Shown here in pieces: positions 12,444 through 21,591 of a stretch of DNA of 64,000 bases (positions are counted from its first letter, which is position 1; every line of letters begins with the position of its first letter). The stretch comes from Nocardia tengchongensis (GTDB lineage Bacteria > Actinomycetota > Actinomycetes > Mycobacteriales > Mycobacteriaceae): NCBI RefSeq assembly GCF_018362975.1, contig NZ_CP074371.1, forward strand, positions 1,054,001-1,118,000. The letters run 5' to 3'. The notes under the pieces were generated by a model, which saw nothing but the letters and a program-made list of their open reading frames with translations, was not told where the DNA came from and searched no databases. The translations under genes and the position numbers were made by a program.

Positions 12444-13583
12444 ATGGCACTCAGTGCCGGTACCAGAAGGACGGTTGCCTGCGTACTCGTGGGGCTCGGC
12501 GCGATGTTGCTCGTCGCCGCCATCATGATTCCCACGTACACGGTCAGCCGCCTCGCGAAGACGCCGTTGGATCTGGAGATCACGACCGTCGCGAGCAACC
12601 CGCAGACCGGAGCGCCCAGCGAGGTGCTGGACTCGAAGTCGCTGACTTCGGCGACCGGTTCGGCGAAGGTGGACCAGAACGTCCCGCTCGTCTCGCAGCG
12701 CTTCCTCACCGTCGAAAACCCGTCCGACGCCTCGGAAATGACCATTCAGGCCGGTCAGACCCTGCGCCGCACCGACAAGCAGGGCGACACCGGCCTGCTG
12801 ACCGCGACCATCGACCGGGTCACCGTGGACCGCAAGACCGGTCACCCGGTGGACGCGGTGGACGGCGGCCCCAACGGCTCGATCGCCGTGACGGTCGACA
12901 AGAAGGGTGAGGCGGTCATGGACCCGGTGCAGCACACCGGTCTGCAGTACCGCTTCCCGATCGGGACCGAGAAGAAGACGTACCCGTACTTCGACCTCAA
13001 CACCCGTAAGTCCTACGACATCAACTATGTCGACGAGGCCGAGATCAACAGCCTCAAGACCTACCACTTCCAGATGACGGCGCCGGTCACCGACCTGTCC
13101 ACGGTCGCGAACTCGCCGACCAACAAACTCACCCTGCCCGCCGCCAAGTGGGGCGTGGAGGGCGACGGCGACATCACCATGCCGCGCTTCTACACCAACG
13201 TGCGCGACCTGTGGATCGAGCCGGACACCGGCACGGTCATCAAGGGCCAGGAGCAGATTCACCTGTACTACGCCCGCAGCGGCGACAAGCCCGAGGTGAC
13301 CGCCCTCAAGGCGACCCTGGTGTTCGACGAGCCCACCATCGAGTCGCAGATCTCGGTGGCCAAGGAGAACATCGACAAGCTGTCGCTCTATGGGCGCACG
13401 CTGCCGATCATCTTCGGCGTCCTGGGCCTGCTGTTCCTGATCGCCGGCATCGTGCTCGGCCTGCTCGGCAAGAACGGCAACGGCCAGCCCGCGTTCCGCC
13501 GCACCCCCGCCCCCGCGGGCGGCCCGGCCCCCGGCGGCTTCGACGCCCCGACCCAGCAGATCGACATGAACAAGCGCCCCTGA
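12444..13583 (+). CDS. DUF3068 membrane protein (Rv0227c-like)
   Basis: 379 residues. An N-terminal transmembrane helix (about residues 9-30, VACVLVGLGAMLLVAAIM) leads into a large extracytoplasmic beta-rich domain (about 35-315) with blocks GLQYRFPIGTEKKTYPYFD and FYTNVRDLWIEPDTGTVI. A second helix (about 322-345, TLPIIFGVLGLLFLIAGIVL) and a Pro/Gly-rich cytosolic tail follow. This is the DUF3068 family, conserved in mycolate-containing actinobacteria. GAGGAGAACC precedes ATG 12444. It is divergent from the acyltransferase gene. A strong terminator follows at 13603-13633. Role in the envelope is inferred from context; no catalytic residues are recognisable. Confidence 0.88.
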   Translation: MALSAGTRRTVACVLVGLGAMLLVAAIMIPTYTVSRLAKTPLDLEITTVASNPQTGAPSEVLDSKSLTSATGSAKVDQNVPLVSQRFLTVENPSDASEMTIQAGQTLRRTDKQGDTGLLTATIDRVTVDRKTGHPVDAVDGGPNGSIAVTVDKKGEAVMDPVQHTGLQYRFPIGTEKKTYPYFDLNTRKSYDINYVDEAEINSLKTYHFQMTAPVTDLSTVANSPTNKLTLPAAKWGVEGDGDITMPRFYTNVRDLWIEPDTGTVIKGQEQIHLYYARSGDKPEVTALKATLVFDEPTIESQISVAKENIDKLSLYGRTLPIIFGVLGLLFLIAGIVLGLLGKNGNGQPAFRRTPAPAGGPAPGGFDAPTQQIDMNKRP

Positions 13584-13602
13584 CGGCACCGGTTCCGCAC
13601 AG

Positions 13603-13633
13603 CGGCCCAGCATCTCTCGAAGATGCTGGGCCG
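13603..13633 (+). terminator. Terminator after DUF3068 gene
   Basis: Perfect 13-bp stem CGGCCCAGCATCT / AGATGCTGGGCCG with loop CTCGA, 20 bases after the stop and followed by TTGTCGTTTCC. Confidence 0.85.
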
Positions 13634-13734
13634 TTGTCGTTTCCCGGGCTGGTCTGACCAGCGAAGGGGCTGTACCGCGCGGGCGGCAGGGGTGCGCAGG
13701 CGGGGTGGTCGGCGCGGATGGGAGCATTGCGGGC

Positions 13735-15092
13735 GTGTCTGTTGTACGCCGTCTGCCCGTGGTCAAGGACCTGACCTTGGTGACGGCGGGGGCGATGACC
13801 GCGAATGTGGCGGGCTATCTGCTGCAACTGTTCGCGAGCCGGTGGCTGGGCGTGGCGGGATACAGCTCGTTCGCGAGCCTGCTGGCCGTGCAGATGCTGT
13901 GCGCGGTCCCCGCCCTGGCGCTGCAGAACGTGATCGCGCGCGAGGTGGTGCGCGGCGCGCCCGCCGCGGCCGCGCGGACGCTGGCGTTGCGCTGCGCGGG
14001 CTGGGTGACCGCGGCGGCGCTGATACTGGTGCCGCTGGTCAGCTCGGTGCTGAAGGTGGGCTTCGCCGCGTCGGCGGGAGCCATGTGCACGGCGCCGATG
14101 CTGGTGTTGCTCGCCGGTGAACAAGGGATCGTGCAGGGGCGCAGCAGGTTCCGGGAACTCGCGACGGTACTGGGCGGGGCGGCGATCCTGCGGATCGCTC
14201 CGGCCTTGATCGTGCTGGCCTGCGGTTTCGGTCCCGCGCCCGCACTGTGGGCCGGGGCGGCAGGCACCGCGCTCGCGGTGGTGGCGGCCCGCTGGATCGC
14301 CGAAGGAACGGTCGCGGACCGCAGCCGAACCACTGGCGAGACTCGAACATTCGACGGCGACACCGACTCGACATCACTGATGCCCGATGCCACCGACCGG
14401 ACTCCGACCGGAACCCGGCCCGCGCGAACGGCTTCCACCGCACAGCAGGGGACCGATGCGTGGGGCCTCGGGGTGGCCGCCGTGTTCCGGGCGGTGCAGG
14501 TGCAAGCGGCCTTGACCGCGTTGTCGGCCGCGGATCTGCTCGTGTCGCGAATTGTGCTCGACGAGAACGATGCCGGGCGGTACGCACTGGGGGCGATCGC
14601 GGCGAAGATCGCGTTCTGGCTGCCCCAGGCGGTGGGCGTGGTCCTGTATCCGAAGATGGCGCAGCCACAGCACTCCGCGCGCGCCATGCGATCGGCGCTG
14701 GCGGTGCTGGTCGGAATCGGGGCGGTCACCGTTGCCGGGCCGCGGTGGCGGCGCCGCTGGCGCCCCTGTTCGCGGGCCGCGATTACGCGCCGATCCAAGG
14801 GCTGCTGTGGCTGTTCGCGCTCGAAGGCGCGCTGCTGGCGGTCCTGCAGGTCACGTTGTTGTCGGCGATCGCGGCGGATCGGACCGCACCGGCGGCGATC
14901 ACCTGGATCGGATTGGCGGCGGGCGTCGCGGTCATGCTGACGTGCGCCCACTCGGTGCTGTCGCTGATCGTCATCGCCACCGTCACCGCGGCCGGCACCA
15001 CCCTGGTGATCACCGGCGTCGCGCTGCGCACGGCCCGCGCTGCGGGCGAGAGTCCGTCGCGCGTCCCCGATCTCGGGGCGAGCGGAACGTAG
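13735..15092 (+). CDS. Polysaccharide flippase-like membrane protein, frameshifted in this sequence
   Basis: MATE/Wzx-like multi-spanning protein, predicted to flip lipid-linked sugars. The first frame runs from GTG 13735 (VSVVRRLPVVKDLTLVTAG) through about ten helices to GAVTVAGP near 14740. It then turns into Arg/Cys-rich nonsense, while sensible sequence resumes one frame over as AAPLAPLFAGRDYAPIQG and continues to the stop at 15092. Adding one C to GGGCC at 14737-14741 restores a continuous protein of about 452 residues. A polar insert of about 60 residues in the middle (near 14310-14460) interrupts the hydrophobic pattern. GTG 13705 is an alternative start. It lies between DUF3068 and GT-C-like genes, so it is probably part of the envelope glycan export set. 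Confidence 0.75.
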
Positions 15093-15101
15093 GGTGCCGG
15101 T

Positions 15102-16777
15102 GTGAACGAGCAGGCCCCGCAGCGCGACCGGCGCCGGCTGATCCCGGCCGGGTACAGCCTGCTCCTGTCCGCGATCGTCCTGGGCCCACTACTCGGCCCC
15201 GGCTACCTCCTTCTGCGTGACGCCGTCAGCACCCCCCGCTCCTACCTCACCGATTCCGCCCTCGGCCTCGGTGACGCCGCCCCCCGCGCGGTCCCCCAGG
15301 ACGCCTTGATCGCCACCCTGTCGACCGTCATCGACGGCGGCCTCATCGTCAAAGCGATTCTGCTGACCGCACTTTGCCTGTCCGGCTGGGGCGCCGCCAC
15401 CCTGACCCGCGACCTACTGCACGCGTCACTGGGGCCGCAGCTGGTCGCCGCGACCGTGACCATCTGGAACCCGTACGTCGCCGAACGCCTGCTGCAGGGC
15501 CATTGGAGCCTGCTCACCGGCTACGCCGCCCTCCCCTGGATCGCCCTGTTCGCCTGGCGATTACGCGCCAACGCTTCCGAATCGCCCGACGGCGAGCGAC
15601 GTGCGCGCGCGTGGGGAACCTGGGCGGCGCTCGTGGGCTGTCTGGCGGCGGCCGGTCTCACTCCCACCGGGTCCCTGCTCGCGGGCACAGTGGCGATACT
15701 GCTGGTCGGTAAGTGGAATTGGCTTGCCACCGGGGCACTCTGGATCCTCTCGGCGGCCCCGTGGCTGACCGCGACCACGTTGTCGGGTGCGGGTGCGGAG
15801 CCGTCGGATCCGGCCGGTGTCGCGGCGTTCGCGGCGCGGGCGGAACCGTGGCTCGGCACCCTGGGCAGCCTCGCCGGATTGGGCGGTATCTGGAACGGCA
15901 CCGCCGTTCCCGGCTCGCGGACAACCTTTTTCGCGCTGGTGGGGACGGTGCTGCTACTCGCACTGGTGGCGTCGGGCGTGCGCACGGTGCTCGTGGAGAC
16001 CGGCACGGACTCCGGACGCACCGTCCGGCGTCGGCTGGTCGGGCTGGGGATCGCCGCGATCGTCGTGCCTGCGCTCGGGGCTACCGGGTGGGGGCTGGCG
16101 GTGGGTGAGTTCCTGGTGCGCGGGGTGCCGGGAGCGGGGCTGCTGCGGGATACGCAGAAGTTCGTGGCGCTGGCGGTTCCCGGGTACGCGTTGTGCGCGG
16201 CGGCGGGGTGCGTGGCGGTCGGAGGGTGGATCTCGGCCCGGATGGCAGACGGGTCGAGCGGTACCCCCGGGCGGGTTCGGACCAGCGGGGCCGCAGTGCT
16301 TTTCCTGGCGATCGTGTTCTTGGCGCTGCCGGATTTGGCGTGGGGTGTCGGGGGCGCGTTGCGGCCGGTGCACTATCCGGCGGGTTGGGAGCGGGTGGCG
16401 GCCGCGGTCGAGGCGCCGGGCGATGTCGCGGTGCTGCCGGGCGGGATGTTCCGGAAGTTCCGGTACTCGGGTAGCGCGCCGGTGCTGGATCCGGCGCCGC
16501 GCATGCTGCCGCGGGATGTGTTGCAGACCGGGAGTTGCCCGTGCGCGGCGGCAATGTGGCCGGGGAGGGCGAACGGGCCCGGAAGGTCGAGAACCTGCTG
16601 CTGCACGGCGGTTCCGTGCAGGACCTGGGCGGGCTCGGAGTGGGCTGGGTGCTGGTGGAGGGTGGCACGCCGGGACCGCTGGGGGAATCGAAAACTGTTC
16701 TGGCCCAGCTGACGCCGGTTTACGCCGATCGGGACGTGCAGCTGTTCCGGGGTGCCCGGACAGATCGCCGTCCATGA
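15102..16777 (+). CDS. GT-C-like integral membrane protein (Rv0226c-like), frameshifted in this sequence
   Basis: Multi-spanning protein with about 12 helices, a first extracytoplasmic loop containing LRDAVSTPRSYLTDSALGLGD and a soluble C-terminal domain. The size and layout resemble polyprenyl-phosphate-dependent glycosyltransferases, and the locus matches mycobacterial Rv0226c (from memory). The frame from GTG 15102 reads well to LPRDVLQTG (16529). After that, sensible sequence continues in another frame as LPVRGGNVAGEGERARKV to the stop at 16777. Adding one G to GGG at 16530-16532 restores about 558 residues. No catalytic motif is certain. It starts nine bases after the flippase stop, so the two form an operon. 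Confidence 0.75.
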
Positions 16778-16883
16778 CGCTACCGCGGGCAGCCGTCGTG
16801 TCGCCGGGGCTGCGCATCTGTTGTGGGCAGCGCTGCTCCTCGGCGGATTCCTCACCGCCGCAAGCTGTTCGGTGCGGGCCGGG

Positions 16884-16964
16884 TCAGTCCTTCGGAAAGC
16901 CGAGCGCGAACCCCGCAGCGATCACGACAACGCTGATTAGCGCGATGACGACGATGATCCACAT
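16884..16964 (-). CDS. 26-residue single-pass membrane microprotein
   Basis: Reads MWIIVVIALISVVVIAAGFA then LGFPKD and stop: one hydrophobic helix with a short charged tail. It lies 56 bases downstream of the GT4 gene on the same strand, in a gap otherwise empty of genes. The upstream ribosome site is weak (GACGG). Tiny helices like this are common as annotated actinobacterial hypotheticals, but conservation cannot be tested here. Confidence 0.4.
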   Translation of the reverse strand: MWIIVVIALISVVVIAAGFALGFPKD

Positions 16965-17020
16965 CCGTCGATGCTAGGAATCGCGACGCATCGGTGTCGG
17001 CGCTTCGCCGAATTCGCGCG

Positions 17021-18190
17021 TCAGACTCGGGTGGGCGCGATGAGTCCGCTGACCCGGTCGCCGCGGGTCACCGCGGACAGCACCTCGTAGACGCCGTTTC
17101 CGGTTTGCTCCCAGGAGAATTCGCGAGCCCGGGCCCGTGCCTTCTCCCCCAGCACGGTGCGCGCTTCGCCGTCGCGGAGCAATTCGCCCACCGCCGCGGT
17201 CAATTGGGCGGAGTTGTCGACGAGCAGTCCGGTGACGCCGTCCACGACGGAATCGGTGAGCCCGCGCGAACTGCGGTAGCCGACCGTGGGCACCCCGTGC
17301 TGGGCGGCCTCGATGACCGCCAGCCCCCAGCCCTCTTTGCGGGAGGGCAGCACGTGCACCCAGGCGCGGGCCAGCAGCCGATGCTTCTCGTCCTCGTCGA
17401 CGTGCCCGTGGAAGGTGACCGCGTCGGCGATGCCCAGGTCCCGGGCGTGCGCGCGCAGGTTCTCGGCCCACCAGCCGTCGCCGACCACGTCGAGGTGCAG
17501 GCCGGGGATCTGGTCGCGCAGCCCGGCCACCGCGGCCATGGCGTCCTCGATCTGCTTGTGCGGCACCAGCCGCGAGAGCACCACGATGCTCGGGTGCGCG
17601 GTGCGGGCGGCGGCGTCGCCGGCGCGAACCTGGTCCGGGATGGGTTCGGCGCCATTGCGCACCACCGCGATTCGCGGCGCGTCCACTCCGAGCGCGGTGA
17701 GCTCCTCGGCCGACGGCAGCGAAACCGTCAGATACTGATCGCCCCGATGCACGCGCGGTGACAGCCGCGATTCGATCCACCAGCCGATCCGGCCGACCAA
17801 CCGCCCGGCCACCGGCCACTGCTCGCGATGCCCGTGATGGACCAGCACCACGGTCGGCGCGGCGGTGACGGCGCGGGCGAAGAAGGGGATGCCGTTCTGG
17901 GTGTCGATGACCGCGTCGGGGCGCAGCCCTTTGAACGGTCCGATCCCGGCCCGGCCGAGCGCGATGGCTGCCAGCGCCCGCGGGTACACCGTGAACCGGC
18001 CCCCGCCGCGGCTGATCTCGATCCCGTTCACCGATTCCCGCCGGGCCGCGCCCGGATATCCGGCGGTGCGCAGGGTGACCTTGACGCCCCGGGCGGCCAG
18101 CTGCGCGCCGACCTGCTCCAGATACCGCTCACTCCCGCCGCCCTGCGGATGCCCGGTGTCGCGCCAGCACAGCAGCAGCACTTCACGCAC
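17021..18190 (-). CDS. GT4 family glycosyltransferase (Rv0225-like)
   Basis: 389 residues, GT-B fold retaining glycosyltransferase, cytosolic or membrane-associated. The N-terminal acceptor domain begins VREVLLLCWRDTGHPQGGGS with the Gly-rich loop GGGSERYLEQ. The donor domain carries VVLSRLVPHKQIEDA and the family E-x7-E motif EGWGLAVIE (about residue 290). GTG 18190 is used because GGAGA lies nine bases upstream. It is divergent from the methyltransferase gene. In mycobacteria the orthologous locus belongs to the arabinogalactan/LAM neighbourhood. The donor sugar is unknown. Confidence 0.9.
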   Translation of the reverse strand: MREVLLLCWRDTGHPQGGGSERYLEQVGAQLAARGVKVTLRTAGYPGAARRESVNGIEISRGGGRFTVYPRALAAIALGRAGIGPFKGLRPDAVIDTQNGIPFFARAVTAAPTVVLVHHGHREQWPVAGRLVGRIGWWIESRLSPRVHRGDQYLTVSLPSAEELTALGVDAPRIAVVRNGAEPIPDQVRAGDAAARTAHPSIVVLSRLVPHKQIEDAMAAVAGLRDQIPGLHLDVVGDGWWAENLRAHARDLGIADAVTFHGHVDEDEKHRLLARAWVHVLPSRKEGWGLAVIEAAQHGVPTVGYRSSRGLTDSVVDGVTGLLVDNSAQLTAAVGELLRDGEARTVLGEKARARAREFSWEQTGNGVYEVLSAVTRGDRVSGLIAPTRV

Positions 18191-18326
18191 GGGCGAATCT
18201 CCATGGGGACGGTCGGAGGCGGACAGACAATGGGCTCCACCATATAGCGAGCCGACCGGTCTCGGGCCAGCAGTGCCGATCCGACCTGCGCCGGGTCGCG
18301 ATTCGGCGCGTGAGAGACTGACCGCC

Positions 18327-19115
18327 GTGCTTCGAGCCCTGCAGCCCACTCCCCGCCGGCCGCGCTTCGCCCGCCGGGCGACGTTGCGGCGGTCGCTGCG
18401 GCTGCTGGGGAGTTTCCGGTTCGAGCAGACCGATCCGGCCGTGTTCTACGGCGGCGTGGCGACCGATACCGCCGAGCTGGTGTCCGACTTCTACCGGGAT
18501 CTGACCGGGGAGTCGCTGCGCGGCGCCATCGTGCTGGACGTGGGCGGCGGTCCCGGCTATTTCGCGGACGAGTTCGCGCGGGCGGGTGCGCGCTATCTGC
18601 CGGTGGAGCCCGATCCGTCGGAGATGCACGCGGCCGGGTTGCGGGTGGCGGGCGCGGTGCGCGGGTCGGGGATGGCGCTGCCGTTTCGTGATGACGCGGT
18701 GCAGGTCTGCATCTCCTCGAATGTGGCCGAGCATGTGCCGCAGCCGTGGGTGATGGCGGCGGAGATGCTGCGGGTGCTGAAACCCGGTGGCCTCATGGTC
18801 TTTTCGTACACGGTGTGGCACGGGCCGTTCGGCGGGCACGAGACCGGGCCGTGGCATTACCTGGGCGGGGAGTACGCGGCGCGGCGATATCGGCGCAAGC
18901 ACGGGCGGGAGCCGAAGAACCGTTTCGGGCGTTCGCTGTTCGCGGTGCGCGCGTCGGAGGGCGTGCGCTGGGCGCGGGCGACGCCGGCGGATGTCGAGGT
19001 CCTGGCGGTGTTCCCGCGGTATCACCCACGCTGGGCCTGGTGGATGGTGCGGGTGCCGGTGCTGCGGGAGCTGCTGGTCAGCAACCTGGTGGTGGTGGCG
19101 ACCAAGCGGGCCTGA
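18327..19115 (+). CDS. Class I SAM-dependent methyltransferase (Rv0224c-like)
   Basis: 262 residues. Motif I is VLDVGGGPGYFADEF (about residue 72), the acidic ribose-binding step is PVEPDPSEM, motif II/III is NVAEHVPQPWVMAAEM and post-motif is LRVLKPGGLMVFSY. This is the type 11 methyltransferase fold. A short basic N-terminus may associate with the membrane. GTG 18327. It is divergent from the GT4 glycosyltransferase, an arrangement kept in mycobacteria, so a glycan or glycolipid acceptor is plausible but not shown. Confidence 0.9.
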   Translation: MLRALQPTPRRPRFARRATLRRSLRLLGSFRFEQTDPAVFYGGVATDTAELVSDFYRDLTGESLRGAIVLDVGGGPGYFADEFARAGARYLPVEPDPSEMHAAGLRVAGAVRGSGMALPFRDDAVQVCISSNVAEHVPQPWVMAAEMLRVLKPGGLMVFSYTVWHGPFGGHETGPWHYLGGEYAARRYRRKHGREPKNRFGRSLFAVRASEGVRWARATPADVEVLAVFPRYHPRWAWWMVRVPVLRELLVSNLVVVATKRA

Positions 19116-19418
19116 TCAGCGGACGGAGAATCCGCGCCGCCACACCCGGCGGAAGCCGCCGCAGGCTTCGGGTTCGCTCCAGGGTGACTCCTGGATTGCC
19201 AATCCGACCGTCTCCATCGCGGTCAGTCCGACCTGGCCGGCGAGGGAGTGCACAGCGGCAACCGCTTCGGCCGCCAGTAATGCGGCGGTGGCTTGCGCGG
19301 TGGTGAGGGTCCGGCCCGGCAGGAAGGACACCACCCAACCGCCCGCGCCGACGCTTTTCGCCTGATGCGGCGTGAGATCACTGGTCATCAGCGCTCTACC
19401 GACCACTTGCACCGCCAT
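19116..19418 (-). CDS. Small hypothetical protein
   Basis: 100 residues. The core is SVGAGGWVVSFLPGRTLTTA followed by an Ala-rich helix (QATAALLAAEAVAAVHSLAG) and GLAIQESPW. No signal peptide, membrane segment or known domain recognised. ATG 19418 has GGGGAG eight bases upstream. The promoter region contains the palindrome at 19461-19477, shared with the next small gene, so the two are probably co-regulated. Unknown function. Confidence 0.6.
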   Translation of the reverse strand: MAVQVVGRALMTSDLTPHQAKSVGAGGWVVSFLPGRTLTTAQATAALLAAEAVAAVHSLAGQVGLTAMETVGLAIQESPWSEPEACGGFRRVWRRGFSVR

Positions 19419-19460
19419 GACTCGGACTCCCCTGTGCGGTAACGATTCCTGTAATGAGCG

Positions 19461-19477
19461 AGCTATCCGCGATAGCT
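19461..19477. promoter_or_regulatory. Palindrome upstream of small hypothetical gene (copy 1)
   Basis: Inverted repeat AGCTATC-CGC-GATAGCT in a comparatively AT-rich promoter region, 43 bases upstream of ATG 19418. The core GCTAT...ATAGC recurs upstream of the neighbouring gene at 19846-19858. Confidence 0.5.
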
Positions 19478-19621
19478 ATAAAGCATGCTCGTTGCGGCTG
19501 CCGAATGCAATAGTGCGTTCGGCGAAAACCGAACCGACAGGTCGGAATTCGATTGCGTGGGGTGCTACCGATTTGCCGCGAGTATGCGGAAGCACCTGCG
19601 CCACTGTGTTTCCGACGCGGT

Positions 19622-19824
19622 TCAGTCCGCCGGCATCAGCAGTCGCAGTGCGGGCTGCCCCTTCCGAACGGTCGGATAGGTCGCCTCCACGACCTCGACC
19701 CGCCAGCCCGGGGAAGTACCCGCTCCAACTGACCCGCGGCTCGCTGCATGGGAGTGCTGATCACCGGGGCCTCGAAATCGGACAACTCGTCCAACAGGAA
19801 GTCATCTACCCGCATGTCGGCCAT
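19622..19824 (-). CDS. Small hypothetical protein, frameshifted in this sequence
   Basis: The reading starts MADMRVDDFLLDELSDFEAP and passes AAGQLERVLP. Sensible sequence then continues one frame over as GWRVEVVEATYPTVRKGQPA, ending RLLMPAD with a stop at 19622. One extra G in the GGGG run (19710-19713, + strand) would give a continuous 67-residue acidic protein. No domain recognised. It shares a palindromic promoter element with the small gene at 19116-19418. The reconstruction is inference. Confidence 0.5.
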
Positions 19825-19845
19825 TCGGGATCTACCTTTCGAAGA

Positions 19846-19858
19846 GCTATGCGATAGC
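19846..19858. promoter_or_regulatory. Palindrome upstream of small hypothetical gene (copy 2)
   Basis: GCTAT-GCG-ATAGC, 22 bases upstream of ATG 19824 on the minus strand. Same half-sites as 19461-19477 but with a spacing two bases shorter. Confidence 0.45.
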
Positions 19859-20062
19859 AACCGACCAAAGTGGTGGAGAAAGGCGTACTCAGCCGAGCAT
19901 AGGCCACCACCGGGCAACCCAGATTTCAAACCGCGTTTTGCCTCGCGGGTAACAAGGCGACTTAGAAACCGGGGAGTCTGATTTCAAAGAAAATCCCGGT
20001 CAGCGGGATGTTCGCGCACCCGGGCGCAGACAACCGGTAAGGCAAAACTGTAACGTGTTCTC

Positions 20063-21505
20063 ATGGAGTACCAGAGTCTGTTCATCGGTGGCCGCTGGAC
20101 CGCGCCGGCCGGCCCCGACACCCTGCCCGTCATCTCGCCCGCAACCCTGGAAACCGTCGGCAGCGTGCCCGTCGTCACCCGCGCCGACGTCGACGCCGCG
20201 GTCGCCGCGGCCCGCCGGGCCTTCGACAGCGGACCCTGGCCCGCCACCCCGCCCGAGGAACGCGCCGCCCTGCTGTCCCGCGCCGTCGCGCTGCTGGACC
20301 AGAAGGCCGGCGACCTCGCCAACGCGCTGTCCGCCGAAACCGGTGCGCCCCCGATGGCCGCCAGCACCCTCAACTACGTCTCCGGCCGCGCCACCCTCGA
20401 CTACTACGCCGGCCTCGGCAAGTCCTTCCCCTGGACCGAGACCCGCACCGGGCTGTTCGGCACCACGCGGGTGTCGCGCGAACCGGTCGGCGTGGTCGCC
20501 GCCGTCATCGCCTGGAACGTCCCCATCTTCCTGGCCATCAACAAGCTCGCGCCCGCCCTGCTGGCCGGCTGCAGCGTGGTCCTCAAGCCCGCGCCCGCGA
20601 CCCCGCTGGCCGCCAACCTGCTGGCCGACATCTTCGCCGAGGCCGGCCTGCCCGAGGGCGTGCTGTCGGTGCTGCCCGCCGACGCCGACGCCTCCGAATA
20701 CCTGGTCTCGCACCCCGGCGTCGACAAGGTGACCTTCACCGGCAGCTCCGCGGTCGGCCGCAAGATCGCCGCCATCGCGGGCAGCCAGCTCAAGCGCTGC
20801 TCCCTGGAGCTCGGCGGCAAGTCGGCCGCGATCCTGCTGCCCGACATGGACATCGCCACCATGCCGCAGCTCGCCTTCGCCGGCCTGATGAACAGCGGCC
20901 AGGCCTGCGTCGCCCAGACCCGCATCCTCGCCCCGCGCAGCCGCTACGACGAGATCCTCGAAGCGCTCACCGCCGCGGTGGAACTGTTCCCGGTGGGCCT
21001 GCCCGACGACCCGGCCGCCCAGCTCGGCCCGCTCATCTCGCAGGCGCAGCGCGAACGCGTCGAGGGCTACATCGCCAAGGGCAAGGACGAGGGCGCGCGC
21101 CTGATCCGCGGCGGCGGCCGCCCCGCCGACCTGCCCGGCTGGTACGTCCAGCCCACCGTCTTCGCCGACGTGAACAACGCCATGACGATCGCCCGCGAGG
21201 AGATCTTCGGCCCGGTCCTCTCGGTGCTGCCCTACGACACCGAGGACGAGGCCATCGCGATCGCCAACGACAGCGACTACGGCCTCGCGGGTTCGGTCTG
21301 GACCGCCGACGTCGAGCACGGCGCGACCGTCGCGGCGAAGGTCCGCACCGGCACCTACGCCATCAACTGGTACGCCTTCGACGCCTGCGCCCCCTTCGGC
21401 GGTTACAAGACCTCCGGCATCGGCCGCGAGAACGGCCCCGAGGGCCTGGACGCCTACTGCGAGACCAAGTCCCTGCTCATGCCGATGGGCTTCGTCGCCG
21501 ACTGA
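20063..21505 (+). CDS. NAD(P)-dependent aldehyde dehydrogenase (Rv0223c-like)
   Basis: 480 residues, oxidises an aldehyde to the acid. The cofactor domain has VIAWNVPIF and the FTGSSAVGRKI glycine loop (about residue 230). The general-base Glu is in LELGGKSA (about 253) and the nucleophilic Cys in GQACVAQTR (about 287). The C-terminal EIFGPVLSVLPY block is present. Complete length for the superfamily. TAACGT (20051-20056) ends seven bases before ATG 20063 and there is no clear ribosome site, so a leaderless transcript is possible. Convergent with PEP carboxykinase and sharing its terminator. Natural aldehyde unknown. Confidence 0.93.
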   Translation: MEYQSLFIGGRWTAPAGPDTLPVISPATLETVGSVPVVTRADVDAAVAAARRAFDSGPWPATPPEERAALLSRAVALLDQKAGDLANALSAETGAPPMAASTLNYVSGRATLDYYAGLGKSFPWTETRTGLFGTTRVSREPVGVVAAVIAWNVPIFLAINKLAPALLAGCSVVLKPAPATPLAANLLADIFAEAGLPEGVLSVLPADADASEYLVSHPGVDKVTFTGSSAVGRKIAAIAGSQLKRCSLELGGKSAAILLPDMDIATMPQLAFAGLMNSGQACVAQTRILAPRSRYDEILEALTAAVELFPVGLPDDPAAQLGPLISQAQRERVEGYIAKGKDEGARLIRGGGRPADLPGWYVQPTVFADVNNAMTIAREEIFGPVLSVLPYDTEDEAIAIANDSDYGLAGSVWTADVEHGATVAAKVRTGTYAINWYAFDACAPFGGYKTSGIGRENGPEGLDAYCETKSLLMPMGFVAD

Positions 21506-21510
21506 CGACA

Positions 21511-21548
21511 AAAGGCTCGCCCGCACAATCCCGTGCGGGCGAGCCTTT
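21511..21548. terminator. Bidirectional terminator between aldehyde dehydrogenase and pckG
   Basis: Perfect 16-bp stem from AAAGGCTCGCCCGCAC (21511-21526) to its complement (21533-21548) with a 6-base loop. It has a T-run on the plus side and an A-run on the other, so it serves both convergent genes. Confidence 0.9.
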
Positions 21549-21591
21549 TCGTCTGTCAGGGGTGTGGGGACATAGCCCCCACGACCTTCCG

